Assembly: GCA_947044365.1 (NCBI GenBank)
Contig: OX345638.1
Span: forward strand, 4,910,201-4,974,200
Length of the DNA: 64,000 bases
Reading direction: 5' to 3'
Source of the DNA: Petrosia ficiformis
Taxonomy: Eukaryota; Porifera; Demospongiae; Haplosclerida; Petrosiidae
Within the stretch, counting starts at the first letter, position 1; every line of letters begins with the position of its first letter. The translations under genes were made by a program, and so were the position numbers. Below are positions 1 to 12,610 of this stretch, one piece after another. The notes beneath the pieces are model-generated. The model was not told where the DNA came from and did not search any database. It worked only from the letters and a program-made list of their open reading frames with translations.

Positions 1-1790
1 TGTTACAAACTAGTATAACTATCAGCATTGTTTTAGTTTGACAATATATACTGAGCACTTGACCAAGTAAATGTATACACCATTCAATTACTATTGCAAT
101 ACAATTTTTTTACTATCAAACTTTTCATTAAGAATTCACGTAACATTCTATCCATAGTGCAGTATCATAATCCATCATAATAACAAACACTGTCTTTAAA
201 TTTCTCAGGAAGAATTCAGACCAATATAATTATTACTTATTTTTACAATTAAATAACTCAAAGTAATTATGCCTTTAAAGCTAACACTATTTATGACAAC
301 TTGTTTAACTTTCTGTGTGCAAATGTCTTCCAAGAGTTGGAAATTTCTATTTTCCATTCCAAGTATAATCCCTTTTTACTAGTTTATTGTCAGAGAGGTT
401 TGTGCACCATCATTAAACGTCATTTGCATGTGACCGATATGTGCGTGTCGTGATTGATGGTCTCACATCACCGACATTGTATGCTATAGGTCAGGACCTT
501 CTGGAAACTCTCATAATAAAATCGTGATTCCTGTGTGAATTTGAGCATAACCAATCAAAATCTTTAGGGTCATGCTTAGTCACGACAAAAGATGGCAGCC
601 TTGTGCTGTTAGGAAAAGAATTCATTTTTCAGTCTGAAGGAACAACAAAGATTGGCAAAAATAGTATAAAGCCATTAAAACAGCTAATGTAGCTACTGAT
701 AAAGCAATTAAGAGAATGCTGGTATGCATGCAATTATTGTGCGGTGAACCGGAGAAGGTGTGATTAAATGAAAGCTTGTTTAGGGATAGTAAATATCATG
801 TGCTCTTTTGACTCTATCAGTCTCTCTTCTTTCTATTGTTTAGACTCTGCAGCTCGCTCAACTCTCTTCTTTTCCTCAATCTCTCTTCATCGACAGCTAT
901 CACGAAGTGACATGCACAAGGCTTTAGAAAAAAAATATGAATATTAAGAATACGTACCATACAATTTGAGCATTACCGATATTTACAGAATAAAAGCTGA
1001 AAACTCAGTGTGATCTAAAAGAACTTTCGGAATTACTTATGATATATACATACGTAGAAAAAATTCTCAATCAACTCCCCAGTGTGAGCTATGTTAATTA
1101 TTTTTGGTTAAAAAACCTGATTATGTCCCATAATATATAGTTTCCCACAGTTTTGTGATGAGTTTCCAGATAGTCCTGTGCTTTACACGTATGTCGGCAA
1201 TTAATGAACTTGGCTGAAGTGAGAAACACATTCACCAAAAGAACATTCCTAAGGCACTTATCAAGAACCGCCCCCCACAAATTTGTGGTTTGACAGGAAT
1301 CTAATGAATGTTCTTTTGAATACTCTTTTGCAAACAATTGTACTTCCTGCCTTGAAGATTTTGTAAAGATTTAATACACAGATATTACATGAGATATTGT
1401 CTATGAACAAACATGGTTAGTTATTCTAGTTATCATGCACTGTGTATAATCTATTTATTGTACCCATTGTTATACACAGATATCACATGACAAGACGATG
1501 TGGATTAACACTACAGAATTAACTTAATGAAACAAACACTTCACTTTTGAAAAAATAGACTCTAGTTATTACTTTATTATACAATTTTCTAATATTTTGT
1601 TTGTAAAAGGTTTTTGTTCAACAATTAACAGTCCAACACTACTTTATGAAAAGCAGTTCAACAATTAACTGCATAATAATAGTCCAACACTACTTTATGA
1701 AAAGCAGTAGCATTATGATATGAATTTGGCTTAGTCTACACAAGACAAAGATCACTATATCAGTAAGTGGAAATACTATCCAATATACTA
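1..1790. other. Intergenic, no gene seen
   Basis: AT-rich sequence with only short, low-complexity open frames on both strands and no recognisable protein motif. A stretch at about 1199-1262 is an inverted match to 4280-4345 (both hold an 'ACATTCACCAAAAGAACATTCC'-like core), so it is probably a fragment of a dispersed repeat. Nothing else can be supported. Confidence 0.6.
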
Positions 1791-2690
1791 GTTTTGAAGA
1801 CACTCTGGAAAAAAATGACATAAAGTGGTGTATTACATGTAGAGGGTATTATCGTGAAGGTGACTCAAAAATATGATATTGGCAAATAAACATGCAACAG
1901 TTGTTCCACTTTCTGATATGATGTATTTCAATGTGCTAAGTTCATATTTATTGAAAGTTTTGCCATTCGGTATACTGTTTTCAAGTTACACCCACTTTTG
2001 ATCATTACACTGCCTTTGATCTTTGGTTTATGTTAAGCTTTCTACAGGAACTACAAGCTTCTAATCATCACCAACCATCAAGTCATCTCTGTGAAGGAAT
2101 TTAGTGTATTATAGGTGGGTTCTAATGTAATGAGACTCCTTGAAATACCCTGTATATTCCTATAAACTTATCGAACACCACTCTGAATTAGAAGTGGGCG
2201 TAACTAGTAAACCGTGTCCCCAGTGTCAACAATTTCCAAAAAAATGAACTCAGCACATCAAATTCCACTAAGTCAGTGAGTGGGACCACTGTCAGAGGTC
2301 TACTTTCTAATATACTAGTTTTGAATGACACTCTGGAAAAAAATGACATAAAGTGGTGTATTACATGTAGAGGGTATTATTGTGAAGGTGACTCAAAAAT
2401 ATGATATTGGCAAATAAACATGCAACAGTTGTTCCACTTTCTTATATGATGTATTTCAATGTGCTGAGTTCATATTTTTTGAAAGTTGTGCCCTTCGGTA
2501 TACTGTTTTCAAGTTACACCCACTTTTGATCATTACACTGGCTTTGATCTTTGGTTTATGTTAAGCTTTCTACAGGAACTACAAGCTTCTAATCATCACC
2601 AACCATCAAGTCATCTCTGCGAAGGAATTTAGTGTATTATAGGTGGGTTCTAATGTAATGAGACCCCTGAAATACCTTGTATAATTAATC
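1791..2690 (+). repeat. Direct duplication, two ~0.38-kb copies
   Basis: Positions ~1783-2150 and ~2300-2688 are near-identical direct copies, differing by scattered single bases, separated by about 150 bp. Both run from an 'aatatactagttttga' start to a 'gggttctaatgtaatgagac' end. No reading frame is kept, so this is noncoding repeat DNA. Wording such as 'gtgctgagttcatat' and 'taatgagac' recurs at 21.0-21.97 kb inside the KDZ element, so these are probably members of one mobile family. Confidence 0.85.
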
Positions 2691-2817
2691 CACTAGCAAT
2701 GAGACAAGGGAAACTACACAATTCAGTGAAACAAGTTCATTATATTCAGTACAATGTATGCTTTAGTGCGTTCCTAACTTCCTATGCATGGTTGATGATA
2801 TATATGTACATGTACTG

Positions 2818-3600
2818 AGCTATAAGCCGTAATGTATATTAAATGTCTTATAGCTGGTTAAATAGACCTTAGGACAACTTCTTATTATCATTACTGGATA
2901 CACAGTGTCAACCCAAACACAACAGTGATAGTTAATTAAGTGGGTTGGGTTGACACACCCAGCTATAAGCCGTAGAATAGTTTTAAGCTCTTATAGCTGG
3001 GGATATACATTCCATGGCAATTGCTTAGTATCAGTAATGGATGTACATTCAAGAGAGAAACACAATGGTGGTAGTTAATTAAGTGGGTTGGGTCAACACA
3101 CCCAGCTATAAGCCGTAGAATAGTTTTAAGCTCTTATAGCTGGGGATATACACTCAATGGCAATTGCTTAGTATCAGTAATGGATGTACATTCAAGAGAG
3201 AAACACAATGGTGGTAGTTAATTAAGTGGGTTGGGTCGACACACCCAGCTATAAGCCGTAGAATAGTTTTAAGGTGTTATAGCTGGGGATATACACTCCA
3301 TGGCAATTGCTTAGTATCAGTAATGGATGTACATTCAAGAGAGAAACACAATGGTGGTAGTTACTTAAGTGGGTTGGGTCAACACACCCAGCTATAAGCC
3401 GTAATGTATATTAAATGTCTTATAGCTGGTTAAGTAGACCTTAGGACAACTTCTTACATTTGTATTATTATTAATGGATACACAGTGTCAACCCAAACAC
3501 AACAGTGATAGTTAATTTAGTGGGTTTGGTTGACACACCCAGCTATAAGCAGTAATGTATATTCAATGTCTTATAGCTGGTTATATGGAGTTTAAGACAA
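2818..3600 (+). repeat. Hairpin-bearing tandem repeat, 143-bp unit
   Basis: The motif AGCTATAAGC begins at 2818, 2961, 3104, 3247, 3390 and 3541, giving spacings of 143, 143, 143, 143 and 151. Each is followed about 20 nt later by CTTATAGCTGG, so every unit holds a perfect 9-10 bp inverted repeat (CAGCTATAAG / CTTATAGCTG). Units 2-4 are almost identical; units 1, 5 and 6 form a variant with a different loop. The strict period and conserved stems are directly visible. The function is unknown. Confidence 0.9.
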
Positions 3601-4728
3601 TTCCTTTTTATCAATGGATAATGTTATAACATCAAAACATCATGTGAACAAATTGATATAAAGTATGCAAATTAAAATATTGCTAAAGAAATTGTATTAG
3701 GAAGACTAGCTAGGTACAATGTACATATATAATATGTAGATTTGTGGTGGTTGAAAATAAAGAAGGCTAGGTATACACATATATATAAATACCATATCAT
3801 AGTTATCCTTCATTGTCTCATCAGTACAGAATCAAAACTTCCAGGTGGTGAATGATAGAGCCTATTTACTGACTACAAATAACAACCCTGGTTTTAATTT
3901 AAACTACCAGGCAATATTATATAAATCATACATATAATAATTATTATAAAGTAGGGTAATTCACCCAGTCCTCAGACCATAGGCCTAGGTATTTAGAATA
4001 CTTAAGGAATCAATATGGGCTAATTACCCATTTTGGTAGACATCTTTGAATGATGCAAAAAACCTTTATAGTATGTAGGTGTTCTACATTTATCTTCTAT
4101 TTAATGCTACATGAATATCACTGATTAGTAGGAATCGGTATGGACTAATCAGCTTTCAAACTCTAAGTTTAACTTAACTGATGTAGTAGTTTGAAATTAC
4201 CTTTTTCACTTTGAAAATACCTTTAATCATCTTTTCACAGCTTCTTTTAATGTAGTGACTGTTATAATCATAGAGGTTTTATGCCCCGCCTCCTGGAATG
4301 TTCTTTTGGTGAATGTTCTTCCAGCTTCAGCCAAGTAATTAATGGAATATAAGGGAGTGGCATTGCATTTTACTTCCTGTTTGTGGCATGTTATAGATTA
4401 CATCATTAACACACTACTGTAGTGTCGCGTAGGCGATGTATCACAGTTGCTACGCACTGAATATATTGTGATGCAAAGGAGAAATTACTATGGTCTCTAT
4501 TATTTTGGGTGAGACTAATGTTACTGTAATTATGGCCACTGCAGATTTAAATACATGTGTAGATCCAGTGTAGCAGTTGTAGACTTCAACAACACTGCTG
4601 GAAGTAATAACAGTGCATTAGAATTTGTTTTAGAAACTACATGTATTATATCCAGGAAATGAGGTTCACTATAACAAACTTAGTTCAGCTGCTTTTCTAG
4701 GTGTCAGATCAACAAGAAAACACTTACT
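3600..4728. other. Intergenic, no gene seen
   Basis: No supported gene. 4280-4345 is the inverted partner of 1199-1262. The rest is AT-rich unique-looking sequence with short open frames only. Confidence 0.55.
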
Positions 4729-5800
4729 GAAAAGATATACAGAGAAAAAAGTACCCCCTATGATTCCTTTGTGGTGTCCAGCGTTCAGTAATCATGACTG
4801 ACTCTATCATGCCTGAAACAAAACAGCTTATTATAGTTATTATTTTGATTATCTACTCTCCTTACCTTTTAAAAGACCTTGTAGGACTTTAGAAATACAT
4901 TTCAGGCAGAATATCTAGCTCAGTTTCTACGTAGTTGCAAGCAGTGTTGGTCTGTAGAGCTCGAGCGCGCGTTCACTTACGCGCCACACCCATTAATTGA
5001 CCGAGCCCCCGAAATGACGCAACCTCCTTAACTACCACTTACAGTTTCGTAACCCGGGGGCTTTTGAAAAAAGAATGAATTAATTTTAATAATAATTCCA
5101 ACCACACCTACCATGGATGTGATTGCGAGGTGTGGCTCAGCATCTCATTAAAATCAAAACCTTCGTTGCAAATGAATACAGGCAATTTGCAACTTTCTCC
5201 AACTTCTGGAGCAATCTAACACTCACCTCAACCTTGCTTACCAATTACTGCAAGCACAGCATCTACTCAAGTCTGCACACGAACGCTATTTGTCACTTAT
5301 TCTCCCAACATCCCTTTCTCTCTCGCTAGAACCAGCTAGAAACCCAAGTCTATACATCATACAAACATCAACATAACGTTCTACTCTCCTTTCACTTTTT
5401 TTTTTTTTTAAAGTATTCTAAGCTAACTTCAAAGTAACATCAAAGGGCGGACACTTGAATCAAAGCACCGCTAGACCACATCCAACGAAGCGTGGGCGTT
5501 TTGAACAATAGAATGCCGACATGCCGCCACCACATTGGTATACTCTTGTAATCTACAGTAATTTGGGGTGTGGTACATCCAAGACCCAGCCATTGCAGTG
5601 AAATTTAGCAATGTAATAAGTAGGTGTGGTACTTCCTATTTGACAGGATGTTGTAAAATTACAACACTAAAAAACTGAAAGTGCTACGCATACTCGCGCA
5701 AGTGGATAAATATATAATTATATATATATATATATTATATATACATTAAACCCCGTCGAAAGCAATCATAGAGATGGCCCTTCGGGCCATAAAAAGAACT
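4729..5800 (-). mobile_element. Dispersed repeat family R1, copy a (interrupted)
   Basis: Inverted copy of a noncoding repeat also present at ~36731, ~38229 and ~57962. Read on the minus strand it begins with the palindrome GGCCCgaaGGGCC (5785-5797), then an (AT)n tract, a 'cttgcgcgagtatgcgt' block, a 'cccgggggctcggtcaattaatgggcg' block, and ends near 'ATAGGGGGTACTTTTTTCTC' (~4735-4765). The two ends share ATCCCTATGA-like words in inverted orientation, suggesting a MITE-like element. This copy is split by a separate element at 5036-5683. Confidence 0.75.
5036..5683. mobile_element. 648-bp MITE nested in R1 copy a
   Basis: Interrupts the R1 repeat at a site that is continuous in the other R1 copies. 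The ends read CACTTACAGTTT and, on the other strand, CACTTTCAGTTT, an 11/12 terminal inverted repeat. CTAC flanks both sides (5032-5035 and 5684-5687) as a likely 4-bp target duplication. The interior is richer in G+C and has no convincing coding frame. The superfamily is not assigned. Confidence 0.6.
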
Positions 5801-6790
5801 TACACAAACGAACTTCCATATTTTGAAAAATGAAGTACTTCGAGGTATTTGGAAAACTGCACTGATAGTTTGAAACCACAACCTCTTCTTTCTATGCTGT
5901 TGATGGTGGAATTTTCTTCTACATTACAGCCTTCCACATAGGACATGATTTCATGTAGAAAATCTACTCCTCTGGCTGATGAAGAAAATACTATAAGATA
6001 TGCCACTGGCTATGTGGCCATGAAATTGTGACAATTGTGAAAACAATATTACAGTTCAGTATAATAAATACAATCACCCATGTTCATATAAACTTGCTTT
6101 ATTTATTAGTTTTGATTACATCCTAAACTTTAAACTTGTATTTGGTTGGTAAAATGTTTTTACATAAATAGCATTTCACGAAACACACCTTTGACCACCA
6201 TAATTATATAACCTTTTTGTTTCCTTTAACTATGATCCAACTATGTACTGAGAAGTCCCCTTGAATACAAATGTTTGTTAGCTAGCAAAAGAAACATTAA
6301 ACATTTAAGATGTAAGGTCACTGAAGGACAGAATCTAGGGGCACACAAATCACCATACCTCTTGTCGTTAGGGTTAAAATTTAAATAAAGTTGATGTTCA
6401 ATGTTTCAACCTGCTGAGTTTGTACACATTAGAAATTTATTGTACCTTGATTAAATACAAATTTACAAGTTTAATTTACGTTTAAATTTAATTTAATTTT
6501 ACACTATTCATACAATATGGGTGTTATTGAAAGTGTGGTTGTGGTTTGTAGGCACATGTGTATATTAGATAGTGAGAATGGACAAGATTGAGAACATATA
6601 GTTAGAAAATGGCCTATCAGCTTCAAGACAAAGTTAAAAAACTCACAAAGTTCAAATATGAAATTGTAATGCATGATGAAGGTTACATCTTTCAACCTAT
6701 GCTACATAGTGACACTTGTTGTTACAATTAAAGTGATAGGGACGAGCGAGCGCGCAGTGCGAGCCTTCAATAAAGGTGGCTAAGCCCTCT
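5801..6790. other. Intergenic, no gene seen
   Basis: AT-rich. Open frames of 60-70 codons show no recognisable motif. A GC-rich 'gagcgagcgcgcagtgcgagc' word at ~6743 lies just before the RTX pseudogene. Nothing else is supported. Confidence 0.5.
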
Positions 6791-6794
6791 AGCA

Positions 6795-9700
6795 GCCGCA
6801 GATCCTATCCCAGATGTAAACATGTGCAGCATTACTGGGTAGAGTCCTTCGTCATATAGCTAATTCCAGGTATTGTCAACAGATGGTTTTGAGTTCAGTT
6901 TGGTCTTCTTTGACCAACATGCAGGATCGATCCCAACAATTGTCATAGCATGTTGGTGTAAAAGCTTGCCAAAACTTTCCAGACAAATTGCTTGGTACGT
7001 TCCTATAAGAACGTAGTATCACTCAACCAACTACAATATTGTGTCCATAGTGACGAAAGTGATAATAATATGTTCCTCTAACTGTATGCGCTTCCTATCC
7101 AGTGACCTAATCATAAACAACAGCTAACCATCTACAAGTAAGTTTGCACTGCTGATTATTGGTATATCACATGGAATTTTAGTACAATATGGAATCTGAG
7201 ATTGTGGTGCATTACATACTGCTGTGGAATTACCTACCATACTATAGCTAACATCACAATAAAAGTGTGCAACTTCAATTTCCTGTGAATTCAGTTCAAG
7301 ATTTTCTATATGAAGATGAGAGGAAAGATCAATGAAGTTTGAACAAGTAGTCGTGGTTGTTCTTATTGTGATCTGTGGAGATGGAACGCTAACAACATTA
7401 TTGATCTCAGATTTCATAGAAACTGTAAAAGTTGTATAAGGATTCAAACGACGTGTGGTGTATGTTAATGAAGTAGTTGTAAATTCATAATTTTCATTTC
7501 CTTGTTGATTTGATACTGTTATGTTATATTGATAGTTGTTGACATTTGGATCTGTGTCAACAGATGGAAGATCCCACAGTAGAGTGAAGCCAATGAAATG
7601 TGTAGAATTGATTTTCAAATTAGTTGAAGGATTAGGTATAGTGGTAGCTGAAATGATCTTAGACAGTCCAGCAACAACATGACAAGATGTAAGCTTTACG
7701 ATAAACCTATTATCTGTGCCTGCTTCTAAGCCAGTGATTTTCAATTTTGTCTGTTACTCCGGAGGACAGAACCAGTGGATGGTATCTGATGGATTCATTG
7801 TTAATATGAACATATTCTAGTGACTGTGTCACACGACTTGATGTGGCTATATATAGAATAGAAGAATTATATGCAAATTGTAATCAAATTTTATGTTGCT
7901 CTGTGCAACACACACTGAGAAACTCTTCGTTCTCAAGTGTTGCAATAAGAGGCCCTAAATTGATTATCAATTTATACAAGGGTGTGTAAACTGTTCCACT
8001 ACACCAAAAATACATGATTGTATACTACAGATATACAGCAGTGTAATTGCAGTGTAAATTCTACTTATACTGAAGTAATACATTGCAGTATAACATCCCT
8101 GTAGCACAGTGAATCCTCCTGGAAGTATATCATCACCACCCATTGGTACAATGTAATCACTACCTTCATATCTTCTAATAATATTATCATCATCGTTACC
8201 ATGTAAAGTATCATTGAACTCTGAACCCTGTATATTCTCTATGGATTCATTTGTATCTCCTTCTGCATCTACTTCAAATTCAGTGCCAATCATGAGATCG
8301 ACATGCACTCCGTTTAAATATTCTCCACTGAATACAACTGTGTCTAAACCTTCTACATCTATAATATCTGCTCCATACCCACTATAAATCGAATCGTATC
8401 CCCAACCATCTGACAAAACGTCATCACCATCACTACCATGTATTTCATCATCTTCGTGATAACCTGATATATAATCATTACCATCTAATCCTATTAAAGT
8501 CTCACTTCATATTCCACCAATAATAGTATCATTGGCATTACCTCCTATTATCTTTATAGATTTGGAACCACCTTCGATGCTTTTCTCTGCTGTTTTGGAG
8601 CCAACAATTACAGCAACATCATCATACAATGAATCATCATGAACCAATAGAGTTTGACTGAATGGTGAAAAAGAGAAGTCAACCATAATAGTTTCAATGT
8701 ATGGGTATGTTTCCGTCAGTTTAAACAGCACACTGTCAGCACTGTGAATCATTAAATGTTGATATGCTTCCTCCTTAAAGTAATCAAGGATTAGTACTTT
8801 TACAGAATCATTTTGGAAAGAGGACGTTAAAATGATGTGGTCAGCATCTCGCAAAATATAGATTTCATTGAACACAACTTAGAACAGCAATTCTCTATCT
8901 TCAGCATAGTTTTCAATCTGATTGTAGAGACCATAATCATAGCCTAATACGTAAGTGTCCGTTCCATTTCCTCTTGTTAAATTCTGGTATCCATATGGAT
9001 TATCAGGATCAGGATCAATGTAGTTATTGCCACCATTCCCAATTACATGAATACTACAAGCATCTGTGTTGGCTACATGTACAAATCGTTCAACATTTAC
9101 ATTCGATGGTGTAGTAATGTCAATTATGTCTATCTCTCCTCAACAGTCATTATCTGGTTCGATTTCACTTTGTAGAATTTTGCCGTTTGTGCACGTGGTT
9201 TGAAATTCTTCCTTTGTTACAGGCAAGAAGGCAACCTCCTTGTCACTAGTTTTAATCATTAAGTGAGTGTAGTTTGATCCTTCAAACCATTTTTTAAGAA
9301 GGACATACTTCATTTTATCAGCTTCATCATCCTGACACTTTATGAGTAAATCATTTGAACAGTGGTACATAGAAATATGTATATTCTCACTATCCCATTC
9401 AAATAGAATCATAACGAATTCTTGTAGATCATTGTAATTTTCTATAGTAGCAGATACACAACCAGATTTTATTATATGTGTATCTTTGCCACCATTTCCT
9501 CTCAGAATATCTGAGCCTCCAGTACAGCTCATTACATTACACCAATCATTTCCCCTAATGACATCATTATAAGGAGAGTCAAAAACAGACTTAATTTCCT
9601 GTGTTGTTTCTGAATCTATCACTATATCTTGACTATTGGTTGGGTTGTTTAGATCAACTATCACTCTATTTGTATTTGTTTTAGATCGATGGTGACTGGA

Positions 9701-10192
9701 ACTTTTTTCGGCATTCCTGTGGTTATGTCTGTTTCTACAAATAAGCACAGTAATTTTGCTAGTGAGACATACAACAAAAGATCTAACCGAGAATTTTCTA
9801 TGCGTATCTGTGTGTATGGTATTTCAAAGACAATGATATCTTCTTCATCATCTGTAGCATAGTTGTATGTTCATAACCACATGTTTTTATGTCACTATAC
9901 AAATGTTTGTATTCTACATTTTTGTTATCTTTTATGACAACAATTTGTTTCTTGTTGTCACGTTGCAAATAAAAAATAAAGTCCTCGCCAGCTATTGGAA
10001 GTAGAAATTGCACATGTGTCGTATCAGGGGCTAATAATGCCCAGTTTTGAAGCATGTAGAATATCTCAGTTAGCTTGTAGTTTTGAACTTCAGCTCCAGT
10101 TAGTTTATAATAAACACCAGTTTTCTTCCCACCTTTTTGTAAGTAAGTTGTTTTCTCTATACCGCCAATATTGCCTGATGCATTCTTTTTAG
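6795..10192 (-). pseudogene. RTX/FN3/CCP secreted protein, broken copy A
   Basis: A decayed paralogue of the intact gene at 46677-54939, read right to left. Recognisable pieces: N-terminal domain fragment (~9870-10190), RTX calcium-binding repeats and spacers (~7980-9870), FN3 plus first CCP (7124-7960), and part of the 3' exon (6795-7105). Lesions seen: the first ~45 codons including the signal peptide are missing; one internal deletion near 9872 removes the equivalent of ~3.1 kb of the intact gene, including the hydrophobic core and furin-type site; another near 7110 removes most CCP modules; an unrelated ~135-bp stretch (7980-8115) replaces part of the last RTX region; frameshifts and stops break the remainder. 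The 5' truncation coincides with the start of the KDZ transposon. Very likely nonfunctional. Confidence 0.9.
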
Positions 10193-10199
10193 TTTAGGT

Positions 10200-12610
10200 A
10201 AATACTTTTTAGTTTAGGTAAATACTTGCCTGAATTTCTAAATATATATTACCATTATTACTACTGGTAATAATATATCACATAGTGTACTTATGGATTA
10301 AGGACTGGGTTCGTTTCCATCCCTTATGTGTAAATTATATTAGACGTCTTTAAGCTTATTTGGAAGTGTTTCAGTAGATGTTCAATCTAATACAATAACT
10401 ACTCCTTTAATGTCGTCACAATCTGTGCTTAAATTACTTTAGAGTTCATGAGATTGGAAAGCGATGGACTGGATTGGTCTTACTTTACATATGATATAGG
10501 AAAGTTATAAATATTTGCCAGATTTTCTACATTTATATTATCATTGTTATTGCTGGTAATTACAATAACTTACTGTGTATTTATGGAGTAAGGACTGGAT
10601 TGATTATCCATGCATTATGAGTAAATTATATTTGCCACTTTTAAATTAGTTTGAGATGTTTATTTCAAGTTGTGATCATGTGATCATACAATTACTACTC
10701 CTTCAATGTTGTTACAATCTGATTTTTTGAGTTTATACTACATCACATTAGATATAGGAATGTTAGTGACTTCAACTAATATGTATAATGATCAGTATAG
10801 ATGAATACTTGCCAGAGCTGCAGAGATTTCGGGACTTGTATTTCAGTAAAAATTATTAATATACTAGTATGTACTTCTGGAGTAAGGACCAGATTCATTA
10901 TTCATCACTGATGAGTAAACTATCTGTTATTTGAAGTGTTTCAATAGGTGTTCAATCCAATAAAGTAACCTCTCTCTGACTTTCAATACTGTCACAATCT
11001 ATTCTTCAATTAATATTTCTTTACAATACATGAACTTTGAAAAGCTATGGACTGGATTGGTATTACATCAAATTTGATATGGGAAAGCTAGTGATTTCAA
11101 TTATATGTATAACGAACAGTATAGATAAATACTTGCCAGAATGTCTATATTACCAATATTATTACTGGTAATTATAGAACACATAGTGTACATATGGATA
11201 TACTACTGGGATTGTTTACCATCCCTTATGAATAAATTATATTTGTTGTCTTCAAGTTTATTTGAAGTGTTTCAATATTAAGCTCAATCTCATAAAATAA
11301 CTACTCCTTCAGTGTCATCACAATCTGTGCTGAAGTTGGAAAGCTATTGACCGGATCAGTATTACATTACATATTAGATATAGGAAAGTTAGTAATTTCA
11401 ATTATATGTACAATAAAAAGTATAAATATATACTTGCCAGAGATTCAGAGCTTTCAGGAGTTGCAAAATATTATTATAATAATAAATAAATAATGTACTA
11501 TGTATTTATGAAGGACTGGATTCATTATCCATCACTAATGAGTAAATCATCTTTTGACCTTTAAGCTCATTTAAAGTGTTTCTATAGGTGTTCAATCAAA
11601 TACAATAACTACTCTTTGACTTCCAGTGTTGTCACAATCTGTACTATATAAAATTTCTGAAGTTGGAAAGCTATGTACGGGATTTGTATGACTTCCAATA
11701 TTATCTATACCTCTGCCTATAATTATTTTTAGAGTTATTAGCAATTAGGAAATTTGAAATCTATGGAGCAGATTGGTGTTCCATAGCATTAGATGTAGGA
11801 AAGTTAGTGATTTCAATTATTATGCGTAATGAACAATGTAGATAAATACTTGCCACAGTTTCAGAAATTTCAGGACTTGTATTTCAGTAAAAACTATATA
11901 TTAAGTACATATCACTTAGGGAGTATGGACCGGATTCATTGTCCATCACTGAAATTATCTTTTCACCTTTAAGCTTATTTGAAGTGTTTCAGTAGGTGTT
12001 CAATCTAATACAATAACCTTACTCTTTGACTTTCAATATCGTCACAATCTGTATAGATTTAAATTTCATTAAAATACATGAAATTGGAAAGCTATGGACC
12101 GGATTGGTATTCCTATACATTTCATATAGGAAAGTTAGTGATTTCAATTATACGTATAAGAACAGTATGGATAAATACTTGCCAGAATTTCTACTTTTAT
12201 ATTACCATTATTATTACTGGTAATAATATATCACATAGTGTACTTATGGATTAAGGACCAGATTCATTATCCATGACTCATTTTGTTTTGTTGTTTTTAA
12301 TTTAATTTGAATTGTTTCAAGTGGTGATCAATCTGATACAATAACTACTATCTTTGACTTCCAATGTTGTCACCTTCACCATCTTTAGAATACATAAAGG
12401 ATGAAGTTTATTTGCAGGATTGTTATTACATCACATTAGATATAGGAAAGTTAGCGATTTCAATTATATGTATATAGATCAGTATATAGATAACGGGTTT
12501 CTATATACATTTATAACTATTAGTATTACTGATGATTATATAACATGCACATTGTACTTATTGAGTAAGGACCAGATTCAAATGTTTACAGTTTTATTAT
12601 AATGTACGTA
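10200..12610 (+). repeat. Left subterminal repeat array, ~7 units
   Basis: About seven diverged units of ~300 bp. Each contains the block 'ggattggtattacatcacat', 'taggaaagttagtgatttca', 'aaatacttgccaga' and a second block 'ttatggagtaaggaccggat'. The 'gttagtgatttc'-type landmark recurs near 10500, 10765, 11085, 11385, 11800, 12130 and 12450. The same units occur in reverse complement in the right array. Arrays of this kind are usually transposase-binding subterminal repeats in large DNA transposons; that role is inference. Confidence 0.9.

Noticed and set aside
2818..3600. CRISPR-like array
   Set aside because: Spacers are themselves near-identical, the units are 143 bp and the genome is animal; it is a satellite.
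5123..5329. 68-codon plus-strand frame
   Set aside because: Lies inside the 648-bp MITE; no similarity recognised.
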